A stretch of 64,000 nucleotides of DNA from CAVXHQ01 sp963761735 (GTDB lineage Bacteria > Pseudomonadota > Alphaproteobacteria > Rhodobacterales > Rhodobacteraceae), in assembly GCA_963761735.1 (NCBI GenBank), contig CAVXHQ010000003.1:930001-994000 (forward strand), given 5' to 3'. A model generated the notes under the pieces. The model was not told where the DNA came from. It was given only the letters and a program-made list of their open reading frames with translations, and ran no database searches. A program made the translations under genes and the position numbers. Shown one piece after another: positions 1 to 8,489 of this stretch; the stretch's first letter is position 1; each line of letters opens with the position of its first letter.

Positions 1-19
1 TGAAACAGGGGGACCCGAA

Positions 20-361
20 ATGGGCAAGAGAGACGACCTGATTGCCAAATACGCTGACGATCTGAAAAACAAATGTAATATGACGCCCGATATGGCCCTG
101 TTGACCAAGGTGACAATCGGTTGCGGCCCGTCGATCTATGATGCCGACGCGGCGACGGTTGCAGGCAGCCAGCCTGCCGAACTCGAGACGGTGCGGAAGA
201 ATTTCCTGATGAAGAAGCTGGGCCTGAAGGATGGGCCGGGCCTGATGCAGGCGATCGACGCCGTCATCGAAGTTTACGGCAAGTCGGAACGGACCAAGTA
301 CCGCGCCGTAATTTACTATATGTTGACAAAGCACTTCGGCAAAGAGGCCGTCTACGGCTGA
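20..361 (+). CDS. DUF2853 family protein
   Basis: A 113-residue soluble, mostly helical protein with no signal peptide or membrane segment. Its N-terminal start (MGKRDDLIAKYADDLK) and C-terminal KYRAVIYYML..HFGKE segment match the DUF2853 family, which is common in Rhodobacterales and whose biochemical role is unknown. The ATG is preceded by a purine-rich ribosome site (GGGGGA, about 9 bases upstream). It converges with the kinase gene on the other strand; a GC-rich imperfect hairpin at about 387-415 lies between the two. The family call rests on recognition of the sequence only. No function is inferred. Confidence 0.8.
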   Translation: MGKRDDLIAKYADDLKNKCNMTPDMALLTKVTIGCGPSIYDADAATVAGSQPAELETVRKNFLMKKLGLKDGPGLMQAIDAVIEVYGKSERTKYRAVIYYMLTKHFGKEAVYG

Positions 362-422
362 TCCCCGGATCGGTCATACCAGTGAGGGCCGGGCCGGGAG
401 CACCCGCGCGGCCCTGATTCAT

Positions 423-1226
423 CTAGGACAGCGTTCTGACCCGGTCGATCATCGGCAAAAGGCGCAGGGTCGCCCGGGCATCGAGACCGGCATCCAGATC
501 CCACACCGCCGGGATCGCGGTGCCGACGTAGGCCCAGTCGAGAATACGACGCAGTGTCTGACCCGGAACCTGCGCAAAGCACCGGCCAAGCATACCGATC
601 CGCGCCTCGCGATGTGTCAGAGCCTCCATTCCGAGGGGATTGCAAAACGCGGCGGCCACGTCATAGCCGGGATCGCCGATCAGGCCTTTGGGATCGATCA
701 TCGCCCAGCCCCGTTTGCCATTCAGGACGTTTTCGTGGTGCAGGTCGCCGTGCAACGGACGTCTGGCAGTCGTGGTGGCCAGCAGCCGCGCTGCAACTTT
801 CCGCGCCGGAACGATTGCCGGATGCACCGGGCCTTGCGGCGCTGTCAGCGGGGCGAGCCAGTCGTCAAGGGTGTGCAGGCCTGCTGGCATCCGGCGCGGT
901 GGCGTGTTCATCAGGTGCGCGAGGATCGGTGCCGCGGCGAAATCGCGACCCGCCTGAACCTCGCCCACGAGGGACCGTTCCGAGATCCATTCCATCAGGA
1001 CCGCCGTTTGCGATACCTCCCAAACCTCGGCCGCACCGATACTGCGGCGCGCCTCAAGATAGCGTACGCCAGCCATTTCCCCGGCCCCCGCAGGCGTTAA
1101 GAGTTTGACGACGGCGTCACCCCGCAGGCTCGACACGCGCCACAGCCCGGCAGTTCGTGTCTGCGCCAGAGGTACAGGGTCGTGCAGGTGCCAGCGGGTG
1201 CAGATTGCCGTCAGACTGTCCTGCAT
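423..1226 (-). CDS. APH(6)-type aminoglycoside phosphotransferase family kinase
   Basis: A 267-residue cytoplasmic kinase-fold protein of the streptomycin 6-kinase/hydroxyurea (APH(6)) family, which transfers phosphate from ATP to small hydroxylated molecules. Visible motifs are the beta3 lysine (VVKL, K41), the catalytic loop HGDLHHEN (159-166, with D161 and N166) and the metal-binding IDPKG segment (177-181, D178), followed by GDPGYDVA as usual in this family. I chose the ATG at 1226 because GAAGGG sits just upstream of it. An in-frame ATG at 1265 has no ribosome site. The gene stands alone with no resistance genes nearby, so the true substrate is unknown. Chromosomal members often do not confer resistance. 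Confidence 0.75.
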   Translation of the reverse strand: MQDSLTAICTRWHLHDPVPLAQTRTAGLWRVSSLRGDAVVKLLTPAGAGEMAGVRYLEARRSIGAAEVWEVSQTAVLMEWISERSLVGEVQAGRDFAAAPILAHLMNTPPRRMPAGLHTLDDWLAPLTAPQGPVHPAIVPARKVAARLLATTTARRPLHGDLHHENVLNGKRGWAMIDPKGLIGDPGYDVAAAFCNPLGMEALTHREARIGMLGRCFAQVPGQTLRRILDWAYVGTAIPAVWDLDAGLDARATLRLLPMIDRVRTLS

Positions 1227-1365
1227 TACCGGCCCTTCGTTAATTGTCTTAAATCGTCGGGGCATTTGCTTTGCTCGACCCGGTCAAAGCTGTCACAAGG
1301 ATCTCGTCAGGCTAGGATGGCCAGACCCGAAATTCAGTTCCGCGTGTGGGAGTACGTGGGTGATG

Positions 1366-1404
1366 AAGGGGGTCTGTGCCGCGCACGGCCCCCTTCTTTT
1401 ATTG
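1366..1404 (+). terminator. Rho-independent terminator, possibly ending a small RNA
   Basis: AAGGGGG at 1366-1372 pairs with CCCCCTT at 1389-1395. Inside lies a second stem, GTGC/GCAC, closing a CGC loop. A plus-strand T-rich run (CTTTTATT) follows. No plus-strand protein gene ends here, since the kinase and DUF1761 genes are both on the minus strand. It may terminate an uncharacterised plus-strand transcript starting near 1310-1320, or act in reverse for the DUF1761 gene. Confidence 0.55.
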
Positions 1405-1448
1405 CTCCGCCTTTACGGTGCCTGTCGTCCGTCCGGCTGACTGCGATC

Positions 1449-1847
1449 CTACAAAAACAGACCAAGCACCGTGCCGATGATGCCGCATCCGATGATCGCA
1501 TTCCCACCGTCGATCACTGTAAGGGCGAACGGCCGCATCCCGTAGGCGTTGTTCATCGCCATCCACGGCACGATGAAAAAGGCCCCGATCCCTAGACCGA
1601 ATACCAGCCCCTTTCCCAGCGTATCGATCTGTCCGAGCACGAAGATGTGCCGCATCATTCCCGCGACGACGAGGGCCGCGATGCCCGAAAAGATGTGTGG
1701 CGACGGGCCGTTTCCGCCCGCAGGCTGACCGTCCGGTCCGACAGGTACACCGCTGGCGGCCATCCACGGTTTCGCGAGCGTTATATACCAGAATGCGCCA
1801 AAGCCGAAACAAGCGGCGGCGGCGATGAATACGGCAACGAACTGCAT
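1449..1847 (-). CDS. DUF1761 domain-containing membrane protein
   Basis: A 132-residue integral membrane protein with about four hydrophobic segments: residues 3-22 (FVAVFIAAAACFGFGAFWY), 53-70, 78-98 and 113-132. The small size, the FGxFWY element near the N terminus and the late PWMAMNN motif fit DUF1761, a family of small inner-membrane proteins of unknown function. It is transcribed away from the EVE gene with 46 bases between them and may be the last gene of the tsaD-gpsA-EVE transcript, or independent. The hairpin at 1366-1404 lies just beyond its stop. Confidence 0.7.
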   Translation of the reverse strand: MQFVAVFIAAAACFGFGAFWYITLAKPWMAASGVPVGPDGQPAGGNGPSPHIFSGIAALVVAGMMRHIFVLGQIDTLGKGLVFGLGIGAFFIVPWMAMNNAYGMRPFALTVIDGGNAIIGCGIIGTVLGLFL

Positions 1848-1893
1848 GATCTTCTCCCCGGGAAATTGGTCCCAGCGACATTATGACGCAGAG

Positions 1894-2313
1894 CTATGGC
1901 TCTGTCCCGCCCATTTCGCAGACGATCCGCCATTCGGCGTCGGTGACCGGTTGCACGGACAGGCGCGCGTTCTTTACCAGCACCATATCGGCCAGCCGCA
2001 CCTCGGCCTTGATCGCGTCCAGCGTTACGGCCCGGATCAGCGGGCGTACCGCGCGGATATCGACGCAGTCCCAGCGGTCGTCGTCCGTGGTGCTGTCGGG
2101 ATGCGACAGGGCGCAGACCTCGACGATGCCGACGATTTCAAGGCCCGAGCGTGAGTGATAGAAGAACCCGACATCGCCCAGCGCCATGGCGCGCATGTTG
2201 TTGCGCGCCTGATAGTTTCGCACGCCGTTCCATTCCTCGCCCGCAGCACCGCGCGCGACCTGTGCGTCCCAGCCCCAGACGTCCGGTTCCGATTTGAACA
2301 GCCATCTCGCCAT
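1894..2313 (-). CDS. EVE domain-containing protein
   Basis: A 139-residue protein made up entirely of an EVE (PUA-like) domain, a fold proposed to bind modified bases in DNA or RNA. It begins with the characteristic MARWLFKSEPDVWGWD, followed by EWNGVRNYQARNNMRAM and GDVGFFYHS, the usual family motifs. There is no other domain, signal peptide or membrane segment. It lies 31 bases downstream of gpsA on the same strand, an order often seen in Rhodobacterales (tsaD-gpsA-[YciI]-EVE). No YciI gene is present here. Family assignment is firm. Cellular role and ligand are not established. Confidence 0.88.
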   Translation of the reverse strand: MARWLFKSEPDVWGWDAQVARGAAGEEWNGVRNYQARNNMRAMALGDVGFFYHSRSGLEIVGIVEVCALSHPDSTTDDDRWDCVDIRAVRPLIRAVTLDAIKAEVRLADMVLVKNARLSVQPVTDAEWRIVCEMGGTEP

Positions 2314-2344
2314 CAGGACGGTCCTCGTTTCAACATCCGCACCA

Positions 2345-3301
2345 TCACGCGTCCTCCTCTTTCAACGGACGCCCCATCAGCGCCGCCACCGCCGCGTCAA
2401 CCGACAACGCCCCGTCGACCAGACCGGCAACGGCGGCGGCGACCGGCATGTCGATGTCCTGCGCCCGCGCGATCCGGCAGACGGCGCGGGCGGCGTGAAC
2501 GCCCTCGACAGTGGCGTCCGATGCAACCGTACCGCCGCCAAGTGCGCGGCCAAAGCGATAGTTGCGCGATTGATCCGACGTGCAGGTCAGGGCCAGATCG
2601 CCCAGTCCCGACAGCCCGTCGAGGGTTTCGGCCTGCGCGCCGAGGGCCACCGCCACCCGCCGCATTTCGGCAAACCCCCGGGTCATGAGGGCGGCGCGCG
2701 CGCTCTCGCCCAGCCCCGCGCCCATCGCAGCCCCGCAGCCGATCGCGACGACATTCTTGAACGCCCCGCCAAGTTCGGCGCCGGTGACGTCCGTGGTGCG
2801 GTACAGCCGCAGGACCGGCGTCGACAGCGCCGCCTGCACTGCCGCACCGGCGTCCGCATCGGCGCAGGCCAGCGTCAGGGCCGTCGGCAGACCGCGCGCG
2901 ATGTCGGTGGCGAAACTGGGGCCGGTCAGGACGGCGGCAATGGCGTCAGGCACCGTTGCGGCAATCGTGGCGGTTGGCCCAAGCAGAGTTTCAAGGTCAA
3001 TCCCCTTGCAGCAGGCGATACAGGGTTTGCCGGCAAGCCGGGTGGCATTGGCGACAAGAACCGGGCCGATGGCCTGTGATGATACCGCCAGCAGGACGAT
3101 ATCCGCCTGCATCAGCACGGCGGCATCATCGGTAATTTCCAGCCCGGGGTCGAGCATCACGCCGGGCAGCCGGGGTGTCGTCCGGGTGTCGCGCATCGTG
3201 GCCACATCGCGCCCGACCAGCACCGCATCTCGCCCCGCCGCCTGCAGCGTCACGGCCAGCGCCGTGCCGAATGCCCCGGCGCCGATCACTGCAATTCTCA
3301 T
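2345..3301 (-). CDS. gpsA: NAD(P)-dependent glycerol-3-phosphate dehydrogenase
   Basis: A 318-residue cytoplasmic enzyme that reduces dihydroxyacetone phosphate to sn-glycerol 3-phosphate, the backbone for phospholipid synthesis. The Rossmann nucleotide-binding motif GAGAFGTALA is at 7-16, the conserved LTGPSFA at 125-131, and the catalytic lysine is K182 in AFKNVVAIGCG. The substrate-binding region with NYRFGR follows after GLSGLGDL. Length matches the family. It overlaps the 3' end of tsaD by four bases and is therefore translationally coupled in a tsaD-gpsA-EVE operon. Confidence 0.96.
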   Translation of the reverse strand: MRIAVIGAGAFGTALAVTLQAAGRDAVLVGRDVATMRDTRTTPRLPGVMLDPGLEITDDAAVLMQADIVLLAVSSQAIGPVLVANATRLAGKPCIACCKGIDLETLLGPTATIAATVPDAIAAVLTGPSFATDIARGLPTALTLACADADAGAAVQAALSTPVLRLYRTTDVTGAELGGAFKNVVAIGCGAAMGAGLGESARAALMTRGFAEMRRVAVALGAQAETLDGLSGLGDLALTCTSDQSRNYRFGRALGGGTVASDATVEGVHAARAVCRIARAQDIDMPVAAAVAGLVDGALSVDAAVAALMGRPLKEEDA

Positions 3302-4395
3302 GCCTTTGCGCCTTTCTTGCCGGAACCGATCATCGGCGCCGCCCGGCTGTCGAGGGGCCAGCGGGGGCGTGCGCTCAGCGTCATGTCGTCGCGGGCGCCG
3401 ACGTCAAACCGTTCGAGACCGGCATAGGCGATCATCGCCGCGTTATCGGTACACAGCGCGAGAGGCGGCGCAACGAAGACGAGACCCTGGGTGTCCGCCA
3501 CCCGGCGCAATGCCGCCCGGATCGGCCCGTTCGCGGCGACGCCGCCTGCCACGGCCAGGGTCGGAACCGCAGGTGCGGATTCCCGATACAGGGCCACCGC
3601 GCGGGCGGTTTTCGCCGCGAGTACATCGACGACAGCCGCCTGAAACCCCGCCGCAAGGTCTGCCTGGTCCTGCGTCCGCAACCCGCCCGCCTTGGCCACA
3701 ACCGCGTCGCGGGTGCGCAGCAATGCGGTTTTCAGACCCGAAAACGACATGTCGCACCCGGCCCGATCAAGCAGCGGGCGCGGCAGCGCGAAACGCGCCG
3801 TGTTACCGGACGCCGCGATGGCCTCGATTGCCGGACCGCCGGGCTGCGCCAGCCCCAACAGGCGCGCGGCCTTGTCGAACGCCTCGCCCGGCGCGTCGTC
3901 GATGGTGCCGCCAAGGCGGGTGAATGTGTCCGGCCCCCGTGCGATCAGAAACTGGCAATGGCCGCCGGACACCAGCAACATCAGATAGGGGAATGCGATC
4001 CCGTCGGTCAGACGTGGCGTCAGGGCGTGTCCGGCCAGATGGTTTACGCCGATCAGCGGCAGGCCGGTCGCCGCACAGATCCCCTTGGCGAGCATGACGC
4101 CGGACACGACTCCGCCGATCAGGCCCGGCCCCGCCGTCACGGCGACGGCGTCGATGTTCATCAGCGTCACCCCGGCCTGAAACAGTGCCGCCTCGACACA
4201 ATGATCGAGCCGCTCGACATGCGCCCGTGCCGCGATTTCGGGAACGACGCCGCCGAATGCCGCGTGCAGGCCGTTCTGGCCCTCGACGATGGACGACATC
4301 ACAGTCGCCGACCCCGGGACGCCGCGCACCACCGAGGCGGCGGTGTCATCGCAGCTCGATTCGATGCCAAGGATCGTGTGGATTGCGGCAGTCAT
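3298..4395 (-). CDS. tsaD: tRNA N6-adenosine threonylcarbamoyltransferase
   Basis: A 365-residue member of the Kae1/TsaD family. It transfers the threonylcarbamoyl group onto A37 of ANN-decoding tRNAs, working with TsaB and TsaE. The N-terminal signature ESSCDDT is at 12-18, the metal-binding histidines are H119 and H123 (NHLAGH), and SGGHCQF follows. Length is typical. Start is ATG, and the gene is divergent from hemD across a gap of about 97 bases. The first gene of the operon with gpsA and EVE. It is a normally essential housekeeping gene and shows no sign of disruption. Confidence 0.96.
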   Translation of the reverse strand: MTAAIHTILGIESSCDDTAASVVRGVPGSATVMSSIVEGQNGLHAAFGGVVPEIAARAHVERLDHCVEAALFQAGVTLMNIDAVAVTAGPGLIGGVVSGVMLAKGICAATGLPLIGVNHLAGHALTPRLTDGIAFPYLMLLVSGGHCQFLIARGPDTFTRLGGTIDDAPGEAFDKAARLLGLAQPGGPAIEAIAASGNTARFALPRPLLDRAGCDMSFSGLKTALLRTRDAVVAKAGGLRTQDQADLAAGFQAAVVDVLAAKTARAVALYRESAPAVPTLAVAGGVAANGPIRAALRRVADTQGLVFVAPPLALCTDNAAMIAYAGLERFDVGARDDMTLSARPRWPLDSRAAPMIGSGKKGAKA

Positions 4396-4413
4396 CGTGG
4401 CAGCCCCGGACGC

Positions 4414-4441
4414 TTGCTCTCAGCTTCAGGCCAGCTAACAT
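4414..4441 (+). promoter_or_regulatory. Predicted sigma-70 promoter for hemD
   Basis: A TTGCTC -35-like hexamer at 4414-4419 and TAACAT at 4436-4441 are separated by 16 bases in the divergent tsaD/hemD gap, about 52 bases upstream of the hemD start. This is a sequence match only. Confidence 0.3.
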
Positions 4442-4492
4442 CGCCGGGGGCCTTCGGGCAATGCCAGCGGGTACAGGCCGGGGGGATCGATC

Positions 4493-5200
4493 ATGCACGA
4501 CGAAGCCCCGCGCCTGTTATTGACGCGGCCTCATCGGAACAGCGCGCGATTGCTGGCGGACCTGGCCGGTCTGCCGGTTGCGGATGCCATCGTCTCGCCG
4601 TTGATCGACATCGACGCCGTGGAAGGCGCGGTCGACGTTGCAGGTATCGCGGGACTGGTCGTCACCTCTGCCAATGCGGTTCCGGCGCTGAAAGGGCTGT
4701 CCACGGAACTGCCGGTGTTCTGCGTCGGCGACCGGACGGCGGCAGCGGTGCGGGCCTGTGGGTTTGCCGCGCACAGCGCACAGGGGGACGCCGCCGCACT
4801 GATCGCCCTCGTCCTGCGGTCCGCCCGGCCCGGTCCTTTGCTGCATCTGCACGGGGCGCACACCCGTGGCGACATCGCCGAACGGCTGACGGCGGCGGGC
4901 GTGCCCTGCACGGGCCGGATCGTCTATCGCCAACACGCCCGGCCGCTGACGCCCGATGCGGTTGCCGCACTTGGCGGACCCCGGCCCGTGCTGGCGCCGC
5001 TTTATTCTCCACGCAGCGCGCGGCTGCTGACGCGGGCCGGTCCGTTCGGCGCCCCTCTCGACCTCGTGGTGATCAGCGCCACTGTCGCGGCGGCGGCGCG
5101 CGCCATGAAGCCCCGGTCGATATGCATCGCCGACCGACCGGACCGGGACGCGATGACCGATGCCATTGCCCGGACGCTCCGGCCACTGACCGGGGGCTGA
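4493..5200 (+). CDS. hemD: Uroporphyrinogen-III synthase
   Basis: A 235-residue protein with the weakly conserved but recognisable HemD layout: LLLTRP at the N terminus, VVTSANAV near residues 55-62, a D/G-rich middle (FCVGDRTAAAVRACGF) and a late VVISATVAAAA segment. The enzyme cyclises hydroxymethylbilane with inversion of ring D to give uroporphyrinogen III, the branch point to heme, siroheme, cobalamin and bacteriochlorophyll. Position supports the call: it is followed by the mitofilin-like gene and hemY, the standard alphaproteobacterial arrangement. An ATG start lies downstream of a GGGGGGA purine run. HemD sequences diverge widely, so context carries part of the weight. Confidence 0.85.
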   Translation: MHDEAPRLLLTRPHRNSARLLADLAGLPVADAIVSPLIDIDAVEGAVDVAGIAGLVVTSANAVPALKGLSTELPVFCVGDRTAAAVRACGFAAHSAQGDAAALIALVLRSARPGPLLHLHGAHTRGDIAERLTAAGVPCTGRIVYRQHARPLTPDAVAALGGPRPVLAPLYSPRSARLLTRAGPFGAPLDLVVISATVAAAARAMKPRSICIADRPDRDAMTDAIARTLRPLTGG

Positions 5201-5259
5201 GGCGCATCGCTGCAAAGACCATGTTCCGGACGCGGGGAAAATCTTGTCGCAGCTTCACC

Positions 5260-5288
5260 TTGAGGGCCGGGGGGTGACAGGCTAGGTT
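5260..5288 (+). promoter_or_regulatory. Predicted promoter for the mitofilin-like/hemY pair
   Basis: TTGAGG at 5260-5265 and TAGGTT at 5283-5288 with a 17-base spacer lie about 70 bases before the GTG start of the mitofilin-like gene. It would allow expression of the downstream pair independent of hemD. Sequence match only. Confidence 0.3.
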
Positions 5289-5358
5289 AGCTCTCGGGCC
5301 CGCTGCCGGGACCGGCGCGCCGACAGGCTGCAGGAAAATTGCGACAAAGGGGGCCAAG

Positions 5359-6927
5359 GTGGCGAAAACGACCAAACCGCGCACCGCCGGGCAAGGCACC
5401 AAGCCCCCGGCCAGTACCGACACGGCAACCGGTACGACACCTGACAAGACACAAGACGCGGCCACCGCGCCGGGCGAATCGTCCCCGTCGACAGCGTCGG
5501 CGTCCCCGTCGAAATCAGGCGCTACGTCGAAAAGCACCGCTTCGGCGGCGAAAACCGGACGTGATGAGACGTCAGCTTCTGCCGCGAAAACAGGCAATAC
5601 GGCTCCCACCGCGACATCTTCTGCGGATCCCGACAGCGAAACGCCGACACCGTCGGCCCCGAAATCCACCGGTCCGTCGCTGGACAAGCCAACGTCCGCG
5701 ACAGACGGAAAGCCGGGATCGGCCCCCGCAACGGCCCCGGCCCCCGCAACGGCCCCGCCGACCGTCCGCCCGACAGAACCGGCGTCGGCGCGCGGGGCCT
5801 CGCCGGCCGCCAGCCCGAAAAACAGCGCCGTGCCGCTGGTTATCGGCGGCGTCATCGCGGCCATTCTGGGCTTTATGGCCGCATGGTTCGGGATGGCCCA
5901 GCAGCAGGTTGATCCGACCGTTGCCGCCCGCCTCGATGCTGTCGACGCGCGGATTGCCGAGCTGCCCGCGCCCGCCGCCGCAACAGACCTATCTCCTGTC
6001 ACGCAGGCACAAGACGAACTGGCGGCGGCGCTCGATGTTGTGGATACGCAAACTGCCGCCCGACTGGACGCCATCGACACCGCCCTTGCGGCGCTCGATG
6101 ACCGCATCACCGCCGTCGAACGGGCCCCGAACGACGATGGCGCGATCACCCAGTCCGCCATTGCATCGTTCGAGCGCGAGCTGGATGGATTGCGGGACGA
6201 AGTGGCCGCACAGGAGGCCCGCTTTCAGGCGATGGCCGATGAGGCTGCCGCCGCCGTCGCCGCCGCCCGTGCAGAGGCTGCGGCAACGCGCGACGATGCC
6301 GAAACCGCCGCCGAAGCTGCGATGATCCGTGCCGCAACCGCCCGGTTGCGCGCCGCAATCGACACCGGTGCCGCGCTGAACGGGCCGCTGGAGGAACTTG
6401 CGGCGGCGGATGTTACGCCGCCCGAGGCGCTCGCGGCTCAGGCCGATGCCGGCGTCCCGACGCTTGCGGCATTGCAGGCGGAATTTCCCGACGTGGCCCG
6501 GGCGGCGCTGGCGCAGGCACGCGATGCCGGTGACGGTGGCGGCATGGGCAGTCTGTTCGACAACATGTTGCAGACCCGGTCGGTCGCACCGCGCGAAGGC
6601 GACGATCCCGACGCGGTGCTGAGCCGTGCCGAGGCCGCCGTGCGCGAAAACCGTCTTGCCGATGCGCTCGCCGAACTCGATGCTCTGCCCGAGGCCGCCT
6701 CCGGCGCCGTCGCCGACTGGCGCGCGGATGCGCAGGCCCGGCTTGACGCTCTCGCGGCAGTCAGCGCCCTTGCCGCCCGCTCGGCAGGTGTCGAATCCAG
6801 CGCTCCGCCTGCGGGCGACGGCACCGGCGCCCCGCCTGCGGCTGCCGACTCCAGCGCCCTGCCTGCGGGCGACGACTCTGGCGCCCTGCCTGCGGGCGAC
6901 TCCCAAGATCCCTCCGTGACCCAATAG
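5359..6927 (+). CDS. Mitofilin-like membrane protein (alphaproteobacterial Mic60)
   Basis: A 522-residue protein starting at GTG after AAAGGGGG. Residues 1-155 are a Ser/Thr/Pro/Lys-rich disordered cytoplasmic tail. One membrane segment follows at about 157-177 (VPLVIGGVIAAILGFMAAWF), then an Ala/Glu-rich coiled-coil periplasmic region (roughly 185-340) and a C-terminal mitofilin-like helical region (about 370-470). Alphaproteobacterial Mic60 homologues are known to sit beside hemD and hemY and to shape inner or intracytoplasmic membranes. The location and architecture match that family. The last 45 residues are repeats of the type SSALPAGDD, encoded by near-identical 15-18 base units around 6800-6905. 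A UroIII-methylase fusion, sometimes annotated for this locus, is not present. Confidence 0.75.
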   Translation: MAKTTKPRTAGQGTKPPASTDTATGTTPDKTQDAATAPGESSPSTASASPSKSGATSKSTASAAKTGRDETSASAAKTGNTAPTATSSADPDSETPTPSAPKSTGPSLDKPTSATDGKPGSAPATAPAPATAPPTVRPTEPASARGASPAASPKNSAVPLVIGGVIAAILGFMAAWFGMAQQQVDPTVAARLDAVDARIAELPAPAAATDLSPVTQAQDELAAALDVVDTQTAARLDAIDTALAALDDRITAVERAPNDDGAITQSAIASFERELDGLRDEVAAQEARFQAMADEAAAAVAAARAEAAATRDDAETAAEAAMIRAATARLRAAIDTGAALNGPLEELAAADVTPPEALAAQADAGVPTLAALQAEFPDVARAALAQARDAGDGGGMGSLFDNMLQTRSVAPREGDDPDAVLSRAEAAVRENRLADALAELDALPEAASGAVADWRADAQARLDALAAVSALAARSAGVESSAPPAGDGTGAPPAAADSSALPAGDDSGALPAGDSQDPSVTQ

Positions 6928-6938
6928 GAAGGCGCCTC

Positions 6939-8489
6939 ATGCTCTGGTCCCTGATCAAGATACTCGCCTTCGTCGCTATCGTCATGGCGGCAACGTGGGG
7001 CGGCATCTGGCTGCTCGACGCGCCGGGTGGCGCCCGTCTCACCGTGGCGGGCAGCGAATACACGCTGACGCCGATACAACTCGTCATCGGTTTCGCGCTG
7101 CTCGTCGTGGCAATCTGGGTCGCGCTCAAGATCCTCGGGCTGCTGATCGCCATCGTTAAATTCATCAACGGCGATGACACCGCCGTTTCCCGCTACTTCA
7201 GCCGGAACCGCACCCGGCGCGGCTATGATGCGCTGGGCGAAGGCATGATGGCACTCGCGTCCGGCGAAGGGGCCGTCGCGCTGGCCAAGGCGCAAAAGGC
7301 GGATCGTCTGCTCGACCGGCCCGAGCTTACCAACCTGCTGACCGCGCAGGCCGCCGAGATGAATGGCGACCGCAAGCTGGCCGAGGAGACCTATAAGCAA
7401 CTGCTCAGCGACGACAGGACACGGTTCGTCGGGGTGCGCGGTATCCTGCGACAAAAGCTTGAGGATGGCGACGACGTCACCGCCCTGAAGCTTGCCGAAA
7501 AGGCGTTCGAGCTGAAACCGAAGCACGCCGAAACGCAGGACATCCTGCTGCGGTTGCAGGCCGAAAGCCATGACTGGGCGGGGGCGCGGACCACGCTTGG
7601 CCAGAAGCTGCGCTCCGGGTCGCTGCCGCGCGATGTGCACAAGCGGCGCGATGCCGTGCTGGCCCTGTCCGAGGCAAAGGACATCGTCGACGAAAAGAGC
7701 GATATCGCCGCTCGCGAAACGGCGATCGAGGCGAACCGTCTTTCCCCCGATCTAATTCCGGCGGCCGTGATGGCCGCGCGCAGCTATATTGGGTCGGGCA
7801 ATGCGCGCTATGCGACGCGCGTGGTGAAAAAGGCCTGGGACGTGCAGCCGCACCCCGATCTTGCCGCGGTTTTCGCGGAAATCGTGCCCGACGAGGGCGC
7901 CACGGCCCGGCTCAAGCGGTTTGGCGCCCTGACGAAGCTGCGTCCCGAACATCCCGAGACGAAGATGCTGCTTGCCGAACTGAACATCGCCGCCGAGGAT
8001 TTCCCCACCGCCAAACGCAGTCTTGGCGACCTGATCGAAACCGAACCGACAGCGCGCAACCTGACGTTGATGGCCGCGATCGCCCGCGGGCAAGGCGCCG
8101 ACGAGGCGGTCGTGCGCGGCTGGCTGACCAGGGCGCTGGTGGCGCCACGAGGGCCGCAATGGGTCTGCGACAATTGTCAGCAGGTGCATCAGGCGTGGAT
8201 GCCGATCTGTTCGAACTGCCGTGCTTTCGACACGCTGGCCTGGCGCACGCCCCCGGTGTCCGAGGTGGCGATGCCCACCGGCACCGAGATGCTGCCCCTG
8301 CTCGTCGGCGCCGCGTCCGGTCCGGAAACCGACTTGCCGGCCGTGATCGAGACCGTGGCCCCTGCAACGCCGCCCGACAATACCGACAAACCAACAAAGT
8401 CAGCGGCCCCGGTCAGCGACGCGCCGCCCGCAGGCAAACCATCGGTGCCGATCGAGGAGGACTCTGTCCGCCCCGGACACGTCAGATAG
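6939..8489 (+). CDS. hemY: Heme biosynthesis protein HemY (TPR membrane protein)
   Basis: A 516-residue inner-membrane protein with two N-terminal membrane segments (about residues 3-22 and 44-68), then a helical TPR-like region through residue 400. The family (HemY_N) is genetically linked to late porphyrin steps, but it is not an enzyme of known activity and is unrelated to the Bacillus HemY protoporphyrinogen oxidase. A C-terminal zinc-ribbon-like element is visible (CDNCQQVHQAWMPICSNC, about residues 408-425) before a Pro/Ala-rich tail. It starts 11 bases after the mitofilin-like gene and so is co-transcribed with it. The role of the four-cysteine element is not known to me. Confidence 0.85.
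   Translation: MLWSLIKILAFVAIVMAATWGGIWLLDAPGGARLTVAGSEYTLTPIQLVIGFALLVVAIWVALKILGLLIAIVKFINGDDTAVSRYFSRNRTRRGYDALGEGMMALASGEGAVALAKAQKADRLLDRPELTNLLTAQAAEMNGDRKLAEETYKQLLSDDRTRFVGVRGILRQKLEDGDDVTALKLAEKAFELKPKHAETQDILLRLQAESHDWAGARTTLGQKLRSGSLPRDVHKRRDAVLALSEAKDIVDEKSDIAARETAIEANRLSPDLIPAAVMAARSYIGSGNARYATRVVKKAWDVQPHPDLAAVFAEIVPDEGATARLKRFGALTKLRPEHPETKMLLAELNIAAEDFPTAKRSLGDLIETEPTARNLTLMAAIARGQGADEAVVRGWLTRALVAPRGPQWVCDNCQQVHQAWMPICSNCRAFDTLAWRTPPVSEVAMPTGTEMLPLLVGAASGPETDLPAVIETVAPATPPDNTDKPTKSAAPVSDAPPAGKPSVPIEEDSVRPGHVR

Noticed and set aside
423..1226. Acquired streptomycin resistance gene
   Set aside because: APH(6)-type motifs are present, but no mobile element or resistance context surrounds it and codon use matches its neighbours.
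5359..6927. Uroporphyrinogen-III C-methyltransferase
   Set aside because: Proteins at this locus are sometimes labelled so, but no SAM-binding methylase motifs are visible; architecture is tail, one membrane helix, coiled coil.
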